A stretch of DNA of 64,000 bases from Dipteris shenzhenensis. Taxonomy: Eukaryota > Polypodiophyta > Polypodiopsida > Gleicheniales. The position numbers were made by a program, and so were the translations under genes. Positions 21,767 through 33,989 of the stretch are shown one piece after another. Positions within the stretch are counted from its first letter, which is position 1, and each line of letters opens with the position of its first letter. Below the pieces are notes generated by a model. That model worked only from the letters and a program-made list of their open reading frames with translations. It was not told where the DNA came from and ran no database searches. Where the stretch lies: NCBI GenBank assembly GCA_047967505.1, contig CM106541.1; one strand, given 5' to 3'.

Positions 21767-22995
21767 TTCCAAATGGCTGGTGCTGGGATACAAAATACTA
21801 GCGAAGAGCTAGCTCGATGGTGTCTCAGAATATGTCCACCAAGGTTTGATGGACTGGTAACAGTGCTTAACACTCAAGTGAGACCCCAACCATTGTCATT
21901 TGAGGAGTTGTGTGCTTTACTTATGGAGGAGGAATTGAGGCTTAAAGCTCAAAATGGAGGCGGCAATGGGGATGTTGCTTTCTCTGCCACTGCGAAAGGC
22001 AAAGGTGGTTCCTCCACCAAAGGTGAGTCCTCTACTAGTGGTGAACAAAAGAAGAAGGGCGGTAAGAAGAAGTTTCATGGAGAATGCTTCTACTACAAAA
22101 AGAAGGGCCATATGATTGCAGATTGCCGGGTCAAGAAAGCAAATGAAAAGAATGGTATCCTGAAGAAGACAGATAAGGAAAGAGACAGCTAACACAGTGG
22201 AAGCAGAGTTGGATCCTACTTCTAGCCATTGAGAAAGAGTGTTCCTTAGTTCAAGAAGCTTCAACCACTGATTCATGGGTGTTGGATAGTGGTGCCTCCC
22301 GTCACATGACCTGCAAGAAGGGTCTGTATTGTTCCATGCAGCCTCTATAGGAACCCATCACCATGACGGTTGGTAATAACACAAAATGCCCTATTGAGGA
22401 TACAAGTACGGGTTCATTTGTTTTTATAAATGGAGATGTTAAGAAACTATCTAATGTGCTGTATGTTCCACAAATCAAGAGAAATTTGCTATCAGTTGCT
22501 TCCAAAATTGACCTTGACCATGAGGTGAGGTTCAACAAGACAGGAGCAAAAATTTTGGATAGTGCAGGCAATCTTGTTGGCACAGGAGTAAGGAGGAACA
22601 ACCTGTATGATCTAAGTGCTCTTACAACCACCCCTAGAGTGGGCACAAGCAGCCTTTGGCATGAAATATTCGGCCACATCGGATTTGTAGTGCTAAAGGA
22701 GATGCAGAAGCAAGGTATGGTCTCGGTATGGTTGCTCACTTACGTGTAGTCACAAAAATCAAAGAACCGTGTGAAGCTTGCATGATGGGCAAGCAACAGA
22801 GAAAGACATTCCCACAAGAAAGCAAGAATAGAGCGAACGCTTATCTAGAGTTGGTGCATGTTGACTTGTGCGGTAAGATGCCTACATAGGCCTTGGAGGG
22901 ATCTTCCTATTTTTTATTGATTGTCGATGACTGTAGTAGGAAGATGTGGGTGTAGTTTCTTCGCGAAAAGGCTCAAGCTTTTGGTAAATTAAAAA
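21767..22995 (+). pseudogene. Copia gag-protease-integrase fragment
   Basis: The plus strand encodes the gag end (FEELCALLMEEELRLKAQN), a zinc-knuckle region CFYYKKKGHMIADC in which the second cysteine is Tyr, a protease start SWVLDSGASRHMTCKKGL, the GAG-pre-integrase block SLWHEIFGHIGF and the integrase start VHVDLCGKMPT with SSYFLLIVDDCSRKMWV. It is interrupted by a stop near 22349, by TAG codons in integrase and by at least two frame changes. It ends inside integrase where the satellite array begins. It is a dead Copia copy joined head to head with the pol fragment to its left. Confidence 0.88.
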
Positions 22996-25254
22996 TACAC
23001 TCTAAGGTGTGTTATTCAAATATGCACATGTCATCTAGATACGATACTTGGTAGACTCATCAATACCACCTATATTGAGATTATTTCAAATTGTCATTTC
23101 CATTGGATATGGTTTTCATGGTCGACATCGCATTACACCATGTTTTTCACCAAGTGTCATGCACACCATAAAAAACCATGCTCTCAGGTGTGTTATTTGA
23201 ATGTGCACATTTCCAATGGGCACAATACTACACATATGCATTATTCCAACTATTTTTATGTGGATGTAAAATATCATGCTCATTGGATATGTTTTGTGTG
23301 GTTGAAGTTGCATTAAAGCGTGTTTTTCACCAAGTCATGCATAATCATCTCAAAAAACACACTCTGAGCTGTGTTGTTCGAATGTGCACATATCTGATGG
23401 GCACAATACATTGCAATAATATCAATTCCAAATATTTTGAGGTATATTTTAAAGTTTGGTGCCCATCATATAGGGTTTGCATGGTCAAAGTCGTGTTAAC
23501 GCATGTTTTTCACTCAGTCTTATGCACAACCATCAAAAAACACGCTCTTAGGTGTGTTATTCAAATGTGCACTTGTCTGCTAGACACAATACTTTTCATA
23601 TGCATTAATACCATCTATTTTTATGCATGTGAAAATTATTATGTCTGTCAGATATGGTTTGCATGATCGAAGTCACATTAAAGCATGTTTTTCACCAAGT
23701 CCTATGCACAACCGTAAAAAAACACGCTCTAAGGGTTCTTTCTTTGAATGAGAACATACTTGATGGGAAAGATAGATTGAATTCATGTAAATACCAACTA
23801 ATTTATGGAAAGTGAAAAGTATCATTCCCATCGGATATGGTTTGCATTGTTGAAGTCACATTAGACCATGCTTTTCACCAAGTCTTATTCACAACCGTCA
23901 AAATACACCCTGTGACGTATGTTATTCTAATGTGCACATATCCGATGGACATGATACTTTGTGCACACATAAATATAACCTACTATGAGGTGGATGCAAA
24001 ATATTGTGTCCATCCGATATGGTTTGCATGATTGAAGTCCCATTAAAGTGTGTTTTTCACCGTCTCATGCACAATTCTCAAAAAACACGCTCTAAGGTGT
24101 GTTATACAAATGCGCACATATTCAATGGGACAAACAGTTTTCATGTGCATCAATACTAATTATTTTGAGCCACATGCAAATTATCTTGTCCATCGGATAT
24201 AGTTTGCATGGTCGAAGTCGCATTAAAGCATGTTTTTGACCAAGTCTTATGCACACCGTCGAAAAACATGCTTAGAGGTGTGTTATTCAAATGCGCATAT
24301 ATTCAATAGGAAAAACAATTTGTAATAAATTAATACCACCTATTTTGAGGTGCATACAAATAATTGTCTCCATTAGATATGGTTTTCATGGTCAAAAAGC
24401 CGCATTAAAGTGCGTTTTTCACCAAGTCTTTTGCACAACCATCAAAAAACATGCTCTGAGGTGTGTCATTTGAATGCGTATATATCTGATAGACATGATA
24501 TCTTGCACATACATTAATCTCACCTATGGTGATGTGTTTGAAAAATATCATGCCCATTGGATATGGTTAGCATGTCGAAGTCGCATTACACCATGTTTTT
24601 CACCAAGTCTTCTCCACAACCATCAAAAAATATACTATCACATGTGTTATTAAAACCTACACATATACAATGGGAAAAATACTTTGTGCACATGTCAATA
24701 TATCTATTTTTAGGTAGATGAAAAGTATTTGTCCATTGGATATGATCTGCATGCTCAAAGTTGCACAACTATTAAAAAACCTTGGGGGGGTCACTATGTA
24801 TAAACCCTCTATATCACATGCTATGTACAAATCTCTAAGGTGTGTTATTCGAACCCACACATATTCGACGAGCATGATACTTTTCACACATATCAATACA
24901 ATCTATTTTGAGGTGCGTGCAAAGTATTGTGTCCATTGGATATGATTTGCATGCTCAAAGTCGCAGCAGTAAAGCATGTTTTTCAACAAATCTTATGCAC
25001 AACTGTTAAAAAACACGCTCTGAGCTGTGTTATTCGAATGCACACATATTCATCATTTGTATTTTGAGGCACGATACTTTGCATGCATGTCAATAAAAAC
25101 TATTTTGAGGCATGATACTCTTCACACATGTCAATATAAACTATTTTGAGGCACGTGCAAAGTATCATGCCCATCAAATATGTTTTGCATGGTAAAAATT
25201 GCATTAAAGCTTGTTTTATACTAACAAGTCTTATGCACAACTGTTAAAAAACAT
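22996..25254 (+). repeat. Satellite-like array, about twelve ~180-bp units
   Basis: An anchor close to CATTGGATATGGTTTGCATG recurs at about 23105, 23285, 23466, 23651, 23833, 24016, 24196, 24376, 24559, 24738, 24938 and 25174. Most spacings are 179-185 bases. Each unit also has a TTTTTCACCAAGTC block, an AAAAAACACGCTCT block and a GGTGTGTTATTCAAATGTGC block. Units are diverged from one another. One unit carries a MITE fragment at 24781, and the last units have internal duplications. Open frames across the array are repeat by-products. The array ends exactly where an LTR begins. Confidence 0.92.
24781..24830 (+). mobile_element. MITE fragment inside a satellite unit
   Basis: About 40 bases starting CTTGGGGGGGTCACTATGTA match the left end of the MITE at 3820 (CTCGGGGGGGTCACTATGTA), and the similarity continues through TATATCACATGC. 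It sits between the AAAAAAC and CTCTAAGG blocks of a satellite unit. No right end was seen, so only a fragment remains. Confidence 0.8.
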
Positions 25255-27151
25255 TGTGACATGAAGTTGGGGGTAATAAACTTCACGCACCTCTTCACTT
25301 CCTGCTCCTTTCGAATTGAGTGATAAAGATAGTTATCACTGGGAAAGGGACATTAAAAAGAAGCTTTTATACCAAGAGACCACACCATACTTTCTTCCCT
25401 TAGATGAGAATGAAGATGGTAACATCCCAAGTGATGTTGTACTCAAGCATAGGGAGAAGGAAAGGATCAGCAAAGGCCATAATCTCAGCAAGCCGGTTTG
25501 CGCCAAAGAGAAGAGCGATACGTTATTGAAAGAAGATCGTGTGGCTCAACATGACATGAACTGATATATATCGAGGAGTTTGAAGGGGCTGATTGGGTCG
25601 GATGGGTAGATTTCGAGGAAACATTGCACCTCCTTCATAGACACCTTTACACTTAGCTCAAAACACTCTCTAAACTATCATAAGACACAAAGACCCATAA
25701 CTTTCAACAAATACATGATATAAAATATTCAAATATATATCCATCTGTGCCTTGAAATGGGCTTCGCTCTTATATAAGTTTCATAAGAAATAGAGAAGCG
25801 GTCGGAAAGATATGGGCAGTTTACTAGGCGGGGGTAAAAACTATATGAAAAAGAAATCGTCACACACAGAGAGTCATAGATTTTTGGTTTGACATATAAT
25901 ACAATAACTAAAGACATAGGATGATGCTCGTTGAAGAGAGCTTCGCGTAATATAAGTTTCGTCCAAATAGGACCAACGAGCTAAAAGTTATGAGCAAAAT
26001 ACTAACAGGGGGTCAAACTATCATGAAAAACACCTACTCCTTCTACTAGTGCCGACTAAACCTCCATGCTTAGACTTCATCAACGATCCAAGTCCCATAG
26101 AGGTTGCCTAGGAGGGAAGGAAGAGCTCCCTTTGTGGCTTGGGAAATAGATAAACCATGTATGTGCAATGAGTGACCGAATGGGCAACACTTTTGAGCAC
26201 TTTGGAAGTGAAAACAATGGAAAAAGGGAAGAGACACTCAAGAGAGAGAACTTGAAGTGACCTTCATTTTACCAATACAGTGAGACTCCACTCCAATGCA
26301 ACTCAAAATACTACAAACACAAGGGAGAAGAAGAGGTTTCATACGTACAAGAGGGAGCAGAAGCTCCAAGACTACTCATAGAGAGAGAATGAACTAGAGA
26401 GAGATGGACTCAGGAGTCTACATAAGAGAATATCTACAAGAGGGAGAGAAGGCTCATGGAAGAGGCTTGACGAGACTAGAGCTACAGCAACATGAGGCCT
26501 AATTGTGGAAGAGATGATGAACAAGGGAGAGGAGGGCTCCTTTTATAGAGATTTTTTCACCCTCCTTCATCCATTGACAATTGATGCCTATAGATTCCTT
26601 CCCCCATCAATCACATAAGCCCGTATGTCACCATACATGTCCTTTTTGGCTACTCTTGCCATGTGTCCCATCAAAAGATGCTCAAGACTCTTAAAATATT
26701 AAGAAAGTCAAGAGTCTCTCCACATGGAGCCCATTGGGACCCTCTCTTTTCCATATGTCCACATCCTCCTTATTCCACATAGGAATTCTAGAAGGATTCC
26801 TCTTGACTCCACACTCCTCCACATGCCTTCCACACGCTTGGCATGTGGCCTCTCTTACATTATTGGAACACATGGACATGAGCCCACCTCTTTATATGAC
26901 TCTCTTCCTATTTTCTAAAAATCCCATAATTTACACAAATAACTCTCATTCCATAGTACCAAGGTATTTATAATTCATACACATGGTATTTACAATGATC
27001 CATTCCACTCATCCTCTCAATCCCATACAATATCTTAGAAAATAGAGATAAGTGAGAGCCGTTGGGCTATCACTTGATACTCAAACTCTTATCAATTATA
27101 CAAAAAAACAATATCAATGCCAAATAGAAAATATCAATTTTTGGCGTCACA
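25255..27151 (-). mobile_element. Gypsy LTR (3' LTR of the minus-strand element), ~1.9 kb
   Basis: On the minus strand the LTR would begin TGTGACGCCAAAAATT at 27151, directly after a polypurine tract, and end with GTCACA at 25255. The plus strand starts TGTGAC there, so the ends form the inverted TGTGAC/GTCACA pair. The left edge falls exactly where the 180-bp satellite breaks off mid-unit, which supports it as an insertion boundary. Inside are several AG-rich tracts (26230-26530). An 82-residue plus frame (25316-25564) has no recognised relative. The other LTR of the element is absent from the window. Confidence 0.72.
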
Positions 27152-27166
27152 TCTTTCCCCCCCACC
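27152..27166 (-). promoter_or_regulatory. Polypurine tract of the Gypsy element
   Basis: On the minus strand it reads GGTGGGGGGGAAAGA, immediately followed by the LTR start TGTGACGCC. A purine run at this position primes plus-strand DNA synthesis in LTR retroelements. Confidence 0.8.
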
Positions 27167-27205
27167 AGTAGATCCTCTCTAGTGACAGAGAGGGTCTGTT
27201 GGCCC

Positions 27206-27780
27206 TCAAGGTGGTTGAGCATAGATGAATTTAAGGCGATACTCATTGGTGCATCCGAATATCACCATGCCATCAACATCCTCAAGCTGATAGGTTCCAT
27301 TCGTGAACTTCTTTTTGACTTGATATGGTCCGTCCCATCGGCCAATAAACTTTTTGTCTAGCCGCTTGTTCAAATGGCTATTAAATCTCATGACCAAATC
27401 TCCTTCTGCAATACCTTTCTTCTTACGTAATTTGGTGTCAAAACAGGCCTTGCGCCTTTTTTGAGAAGCTTCCAAGTTTTGTAAGGCCTGTAATTTGCAT
27501 TCATCCAAGGCTTCTAGCTATACCAAGCATTGAGCATAGGCATCCTCCTGTCCTTCTTTTCTTGCAACAACACTGCAAAGACTATGTATCTCCAATTCAA
27601 TGGGCAAATGGCTTCTATTCCATACACTAGTTGGAATGGTGTAGCTAGCTTGTGTGTGGTTCTATAAGCCCATAAAACTTCTGCCAAGTGCCTATCCCAA
27701 TGCCTTTCCTTGGTGTCTACATGCTTTTCCATTGAATTGCACAACAATCCATTTGTTTTCTCAACCAAGCCATTACATTA
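27206..27780 (-). pseudogene. Gypsy integrase, C-terminal part
   Basis: Minus-strand frames contain ERHWDRHLAEVLWAYRTTHK and TPFQLVYG (end of the catalytic core), a frame change at about 27510, then CFDTKLRKKKGIAEGDLVM and FIGRWDGPYQVKKKFTNGTY of the C-terminal region. The upstream zinc-binding HHCC and first catalytic Asp regions are missing because sequence between here and RNase H copy A has been lost. Confidence 0.88.
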
Positions 27781-27929
27781 GGGATAGTATGGCGTGGACA
27801 TGCTATGACTTTGAAGACAACCCTCCAAACCAAGAATCAAAGCATTATACTCAGTTGCATTGTTACTTGTGATACCTTGAAGCTCTTGTCCTCTTGCCCA
27901 CACCTTTTGACCTTCAAAATTCATCAAGA

Positions 27930-29745
27930 CTATACCCCTAGCTCCTTGTTGCATGAAGGACTAAAAGCCCCATCAAAATACAAAACAAGAGCTGTTGGTG
28001 GTGTATCCATTTCATCTTTAATGTTCTCCTTACATTTCTTTTCTTCTCCTAGATCCTCCCGTCCTATGAGCAAATCTGCCATAGTGGACCTAGTGGTATT
28101 TTTAGTGACAAAAGAGAAAGAGAACTCTTGAAGCTCTGACAACCATTTTGCAAATCTCCCTCCAGGATTAGGCTTGCGAACTAGATATGCTAATACAAAC
28201 TGAGAGGTAAGGAAGAAAAATGGCCAAGGTAATAAATAAGAGCGAAACTTTTTGACTGAAAACAACAAAGAGAGGGCTTGCTGCTCCATTTCTTCATACC
28301 TTGTTTCCACCTCTATAAGCTATTGGGCTGGCATAATAGATGGGTTGCATTCTACCTGCCTCTCCTTTTTTTAGCAGTACAGCACCAACTAAATGCAAAG
28401 ATACACTTGGATTTACATAAAAGTCTTGAGACCAATCAGGGGGCTTCAATATTGGGCCCTTACTCATGGCCTCCTTACGTTGGTGAAAAGAGTCCTGTTT
28501 CTCCATACCCCATTGGAAAGAAACTCCTTTTCTTGTCAACAAGTTCATGGGATGCACTATCTTTGTGAAATCATCACAAAAGCATTGATAATACTTGATT
28601 TTTCTTAGAATTCTGCAAACACCAGTGACACTCTCAGGACTTGGCAATGCCATGATTGCTTGAACCTTGTCAGGATTCATTTGCAGGCCTTCTTCAGACA
28701 CAATATGCCCCAATAAGACTACTTTTGTTTGAGCCAAATGACACTTTCTAGGATTTAGACACCATTTTGCTTCATCAATCCTAGCTAAGGCCATCTTTAA
28801 CTTCTCCATCTGATCTATGTACCAAGAATAAATGCAAAAAATCATTCGAAAACACCCTTATGAACTTTTCCAAGTAAGGCTCAAGCACTTGACTCATGAA
28901 CCTTTGAAATGTAGCTAGTGCATTGGTCAACCCAAAAGGCATGACTCTGTAAGCAAAATCTCCTCAAGGTGTGACAAATGATGTTTTCTTTTGATCTTCC
29001 TCACGAATACGAATTTGAAAGTACCCAGAATACCCATCACATATAGAATATATCTCATGCCCTACTACTTGGTCTAGTATTTCATCTTGGAATGGCAAAG
29101 GAAAATGATCCCTCTTAGTGCATGCATTCAAAGGATGAAAGTCCACACAAACTCGCTACTTATTTCCTTTGATTGCAGTGACAACTATAGGAGATATCCA
29201 TTCTGAATTATCAATAGGAAAGATGAATCCCACCTCAAGTAGTTGTGTTACCTCTTTCTTTAGTGCCTCAACTTGGATCACCACTAATCACCTTGAGCAT
29301 TGCACAACTGGCTTGCATTTTGGCTGCAACTCAATCTTGTGCTCCATAAGAGAGACTGGTCGAACCTGTGAATAGCTTGTTGCAAAGAGACATGGAAAAT
29401 TATCTAACATATCCAAGTACGGGAGCTTCTCACTACCTATGATAGAGAATCACCAAGAAGCTCTTCATTGTGTTGGTGTCGTTTAGTGTGCTCCACATCC
29501 TCCACATGAAGTGTCTCTACGGGATCTTCTTGTACCACCACCTTATTCTCATCCCGATCAACACCAAGACAAAGAGCAAAGGCCACTTTTTCCACCTCAC
29601 CCTCTCAGTTGGACTCCTCGGAGATACACCCTGTCTCTTCTTCTTCATCGGTTAAGTCATAGCTCGAACTCTTTGATGTTGAAGACGACTCCTCGACAAC
29701 TTCCTTTTTGCGGCTTCTGATGTTGTAGTGCACCTTCATCAACAA
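27930..29745 (-). pseudogene. Gypsy reverse transcriptase-RNase H, duplicated copy A
   Basis: The minus strand carries MDFHPLNACTKRDHFPLPFQ, YSICDGYSGYFQIRIREEDQ, then a break near 28845, VLLGHIVSEEGLQMNPDKVQ and RNase H features (LVLYFDGAFSPSCNKELGV). It is colinear with copy B at a spacing of about 1,815 bases. Several frameshifts interrupt it. Confidence 0.88.
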
Positions 29746-31560
29746 GACTATCCCCCCGGCTCCTTGTTTGGCATGAAGGACTAAAATCCCCATCAAAATA
29801 CAAGACAAAAGCTGTTGGTGGTTCTCCCTTTCATCATTAATGTCCTCCTTATAATTCTTTTCTTCTCTTAGGTCCTGCCATCCTGTGAGCAAATCTACCA
29901 TAGTGGACCTAGTGGTATTTTCAGTGAGACAAAAGAGAAAGAGAACTCTTGAAGCTCTGACAACCATTTTTCAAATCTCCCCCTAGGATTAGGCTTGTGA
30001 ACTAGATATGCTAATATAGACTGAGAGGTAAGAAAGAAATTTACTAGTTGAGGTAATAAATAGGAGTGAAACTTTCTCACTGAAAACACCAAAGAGAGGG
30101 CTTGCTGCTCCATTTCTTCATACCTTGTTTCCACCTCTGTAAGCTATCAAATGGCATAATAGATGGTTGCATTCTACATGCCTCTCCTTTTTGTAGCAAT
30201 ACAGCACCAATTGAATGCAAAGAGACACTTGGATTTACATAAAAGTCTTGAGACCAATTAGGGGGCTTCAATATTGGGCCCTTACTCATGGCCTCTTCAA
30301 GTTGCTGAAAAGACTCTTGTTGCTCCACACCCAATTGGAAAGAAACTCCTTTTCTTCTTGTCAACAAGTTCATGGATGCACTATCTCTATGAAATCATCA
30401 CAAAAGCGTTGATAATACTTCCTCTTTCCTAAAATTCTACGAACACTAGTGACACTCTCAAGACTTGCCAATGCCATGATTGCTTGAATCTTGTCAGGAT
30501 CCATTTGCAGGCCTTCTTCAGACACAATATGCCCCAACAAGACTACTTTTGTTTGAGCCAAATTACACTTGCTAGGATTTAGACACCCTTTTGGTTCATC
30601 AATCCTAGCTAAGGCCATCGTTAACTTCTCCATGTGATCTATGCACCTAGAATAAATGCAAAAATCATCCAAAAACACCCTTATGAACTTTCCCAAGTAA
30701 GGCTCAAGCACTTGACTCATGAACCTTTGAAATGTAGCTGGTGGATTGGTTAACCCAAAAGGCATGACTCTGTAAGAAAAAACTCCCCAAGATGTGACAA
30801 ATGATGCTTTCTTTTGATCTTCCTCCTGAATACGAATTGGAAAGTACCAAGAATACCCATCACATACAGAATACATCTCATGCCCTACTACTTGGTCTAG
30901 TATTTCATCTTCGAATGGCAAAGGAAAATGATCCCTCTTAGTGCATGCATTCAAAGGACGAAAGTCCACACAAACCCATCAGTTATTTCCTTTCTTTGGT
31001 GTGACAACTACACGAGATATCCATTCTGAATCATCAATAGGAAGATGAATCCTGCCTCAAGTAGTTGTGTTACCTCTTTCTTTAGTGGCTCAGCTTGGAT
31101 CACCCCCAATCGCCTTAAGCGTTGCACAACTGGCTTGCTTTCTGGCTTCAACTCAATCTTGTGCTCCACAAGAGAGACTAGTTGAACCTGTGAATAGCTT
31201 GTTGCAAAGAGACATGGAAAATCATCTAACATATCCAAGTACTGGAGCTTCTCACTACTTGATAGAGAACCACCAAGAAGCTCTTCATTGCATTGGCATC
31301 ATTTAGTGTGCTCCACATCCTCCACATGAAGTGTCTCTATAGGATCTTCTTATACCACCACCTTGTTCCTTCCTGACTCATCCCGATCAGCACCAAGACA
31401 AAGACCAAAGGCCACTCCTTCCACCTCACCCTCTGAGCTGGACTCCTTGAAGCTACACCCTATCTCTTCTTCTTCATCGGTTAAGTCAGAGCTCAAACTC
31501 TCTGATGTTGAAGACTCCTCCTTGACAACTTCCTTTTTGTGACTTCTGATGTTGTAGCGC
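29746..31560 (-). pseudogene. Gypsy reverse transcriptase-RNase H, duplicated copy B
   Basis: This copy has the longest frame, 30370-30969 (199 residues), with MDFRPLNACTKRDHFPLPFE, YRVMPFGLTNPPATFQRFMS, the catalytic-box variant FLDDFCIYSR and VLLGHIVSEEGLQMDPDKIQ. Upstream are LVEHKIELKPESKPVVQRL and a Glu/Ser-rich linker (31350-31562). Downstream is an RNase H part with breaks. It is the better preserved copy but is not intact. Confidence 0.9.
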
Positions 31561-31712
31561 ACCTTCTTATCATTTCCCTACAAAATCAATTCTCCAGTAT
31601 CCCACTTTTGAACAGCCTTCACCTTGCATAGCGAAGGCGTTCCCAAAATCAATGGATAGGCACATGCATCTGGCTTGGTAGGGATCACCTAAAAAGTAGT
31701 CGGCATAGAAAT

Positions 31713-31881
31713 TGTGGGGGTTAAAGGTCACTGTGCCTTTACCCTAGTTACGTACAATACTCAAACACATATATAAATGAATAAAAGGAAGATTAGGGTA
31801 TTCTGCACCCACCAAAACTTATGTGGCTCTGTGTTTCTCTCTCTCCCTCTTCTATTCTTGCTTCCATTGAGAGCACTCTCA
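31713..31881 (+). mobile_element. Short Copia LTR (169 bp)
   Basis: It starts TGTGGGGGTTAAAGG and ends CTCTCA, so it has TG...CA borders. It is followed two bases later by a perfect tRNA-Met primer site. It contains a TATA-like ATATATAAATG near 31770 and a T/C-rich tail. It truncates the Gypsy element to its left. Confidence 0.75.
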
Positions 31882-31883
31882 AC

Positions 31884-31895
31884 TGGTATCAGAGC
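31884..31895 (+). promoter_or_regulatory. tRNA-Met primer binding site
   Basis: TGGTATCAGAGC is the exact complement of the 3' end of plant initiator tRNA-Met. It primes minus-strand synthesis in Copia elements. Confidence 0.9.
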
Positions 31896-33343
31896 CCTGG
31901 TGATCTAGCTGAGCATACGTGAATGCCTGGAAGCTCGGTAGCTCTGTGGGAGGAAGGAGAAGCTTTGTGGGAAGGTTTGTGGGTGATTTTACTTGCATCC
32001 AAGTGCACAGAGACCTTGAAGGAACCTTTGGAAAGTCACTTTGGTTTTGCGAAGTGGTTTTGAGAGCCTATTAAGTGTTTTCAAAGAAAAAGTCATTTTT
32101 TACGCTTTTCCCTATTCCGTCCAACGATAGAGACTCCGTATTGACTTGTAGAGGCAACTATTGCTTAGTTTTGGTGTCCATTTCACTTCAGGAGCTTGGA
32201 AACACCTTCATTCTTGAATTTGGGATCATTTCATTGGATTTCTGACTCACTATGTCAGTTTCTACGTTTTTCTGCTTGGGTGTTGGAACTCAAGTTTGGA
32301 GCAACCATTTGCAGATCTGTCAATTTCGATGGACTGAGGAGGTCCTAAAACTTCTATGTTGCTCATCATTCGCACTCTAGTGGAGTTTACAAACAATTCT
32401 ATTTCCAAAAACTTTTTTCAATCCATGTGTTGGACCCAGTGATTGAGACCACAGTTTCTAAAACCGTCTGTCCCATTGCATTCCGGACGCCTAAAAACCC
32501 CTACTTGTCAATTCTTTTGCGATTCGATGGAGTATTTTCAGAGTTATAGATCTCTGTGTATTGGATTTCGTCTCTCTGTTATGCATTTTTCATTCTAAGG
32601 TTTTGAAACCTTAGATTTATGCCACATGGTAGTGGATAAGTGTTGACTCCCATTTCTCACTCATCGGTTGGGATCTTGGAGTTCCAGTAGAAGAGAGATA
32701 TTTTTAGATTGTCTTGTTGAGTCCAATTATGAATGGCACCCATATTTTGAGGCATCTCAGGTTCTATTTTCAGTAGCGGTCATTGCCGTGGGACCATGAT
32801 TTCTTGAGCATACCTTATGCAGATCACTCTGGTTGCATTTTGAGCCATGTGCACTCATTTATGGTGTGCATTGGGTTGTAGTGGATGATTTATAGGCCAT
32901 TTGGATGCATTGCGATCCTTATTGGATGCACTGATAGGCATAATTTGCCTTGTGGGATGCTATTTTTATGGACGCTTTGCACCTGGATGCTATTTTATGC
33001 TAAGGGATAGCTTTGACACATTGCAGGTGATGCACTGATAGTGTTATGCTCTCTTGGATGAGATATTGATGATGCATATGCCCATGGACGGTGTTTATGC
33101 TTGAGCCATTTGGCACTTATTGGCATTTTGAATTTCCATTGCAATTGGCATTTTCTTTTGGGCCAGATTTGCTCATATGGATGCATAGTACATGCATATG
33201 AGTCATTTGCATCTTTTAATGCTTTGAGCTTTGAGTTTTGGTGATATTTCACTCTATTGTGGCATACACATTTGGGTGCACCTGGTATTTGGTGTGATTC
33301 TCTCTTGCAGGCACTAGCATTTGGGATTTTGCTTCATTTGCAT
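31896..33343 (+). other. Long leader of the Copia element
   Basis: About 1.45 kb separates the primer site from the gag start at 33344. No coding region is recognised. From about 32800 to 33240 the sequence is rich in GGATGC, TTTGGATGC and GCATTTTG motifs, a loose simple repeat. Confidence 0.5.
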
Positions 33344-33885
33344 CATGGCATCCTCTTCCACGTCTGAAAATGAGTTTTTCAGCATTAAAAAGTTTGATGG
33401 GACAAACTTTTCTTTGTGGAAAGAATAGATAAGGGATGTGCTTATTCAAAAGAAGCAGATTATACCCTTGGCAGGGATTGAAGCTAAGCCTGTAGATATG
33501 TTTGAGGATGATTGGAATGAGTTGGATGCATTAGCAAAGTCTACTATTAGACTTCATCTTGTAGAGTCAGTTTATTTCATAGTAGTAAATGAGTAGACTA
33601 CAGAAGATTTGTGGAAGAAATTGTGTGCCACTTATGAGAAGGAAACTGCCTCTAATAAAGTTTACCTCATGAAGAGGTTGTTTGAGCTGCAAATGAAGGA
33701 AGGGGTCTCCATTTCTTCTCACTTGAATGACTTCAATATTATTTTCAGCCAGCTTCAAACTCAGAAGATGAATTTTGATGTGGAGACTAAGGCAATATTT
33801 CTCTTATGTTCATTGCCATCCTTATGGGATACCTTCCATATAGTTGTCAATAACTCTGCATCATTCATGACAAGATGGATCAAAT
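33344..33885 (+). pseudogene. Copia gag N-terminal half
   Basis: The reading frame starts MASSSTSENEFFSIKKFDGT and then FSLWKE, a stop, IRDVLIQKKQ. It continues with LWKKLCATYEKETASNKVYL, then LMKRLFELQMKEG and LPSLWDTFHIVV. This is the UBN2-type Copia gag. In-frame TAG codons occur near 33427 and 33594. The sequence loses similarity after about 33885, before the zinc knuckle. Confidence 0.88.
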
Positions 33886-33989
33886 GAAGACTTGCATACC
33901 AAGGCTACAACCTCTATACCAAAATCATTGAATCGTATCATGCGACTTCCTATAGCCTTAATAGGGATGCTCACTCATGGACATGGGCA

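Larger units (their letters stand above)
27167..31712 (-). mobile_element. Ty3/Gypsy pol region, rearranged and truncated
   Basis: Read from 31712 down the minus strand, the order is the protease end (PYPLILGTPSLCKVKA), reverse transcriptase, RNase H and, near the 3' end, the integrase core and C-terminus. A 1.8-kb part of this pol is present twice in tandem. Frames are broken by stops and shifts, so no polyprotein is intact. The upstream part (gag and 5' LTR) is missing; the sequence is cut at 31713 by a Copia LTR. Order protease, RT, RNase H, integrase is the Ty3/Gypsy order. Confidence 0.9.

Noticed and set aside
23178-23666. 162-residue frame in the satellite array
   Set aside because: It crosses three satellite units and shows the same peptide words each time. 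It is a by-product of the repeat.
25316-25564. 82-residue plus frame inside the Gypsy LTR
   Set aside because: Its composition is charged and gene-like, but it lies within the predicted LTR, has no recognised family and may be chance.
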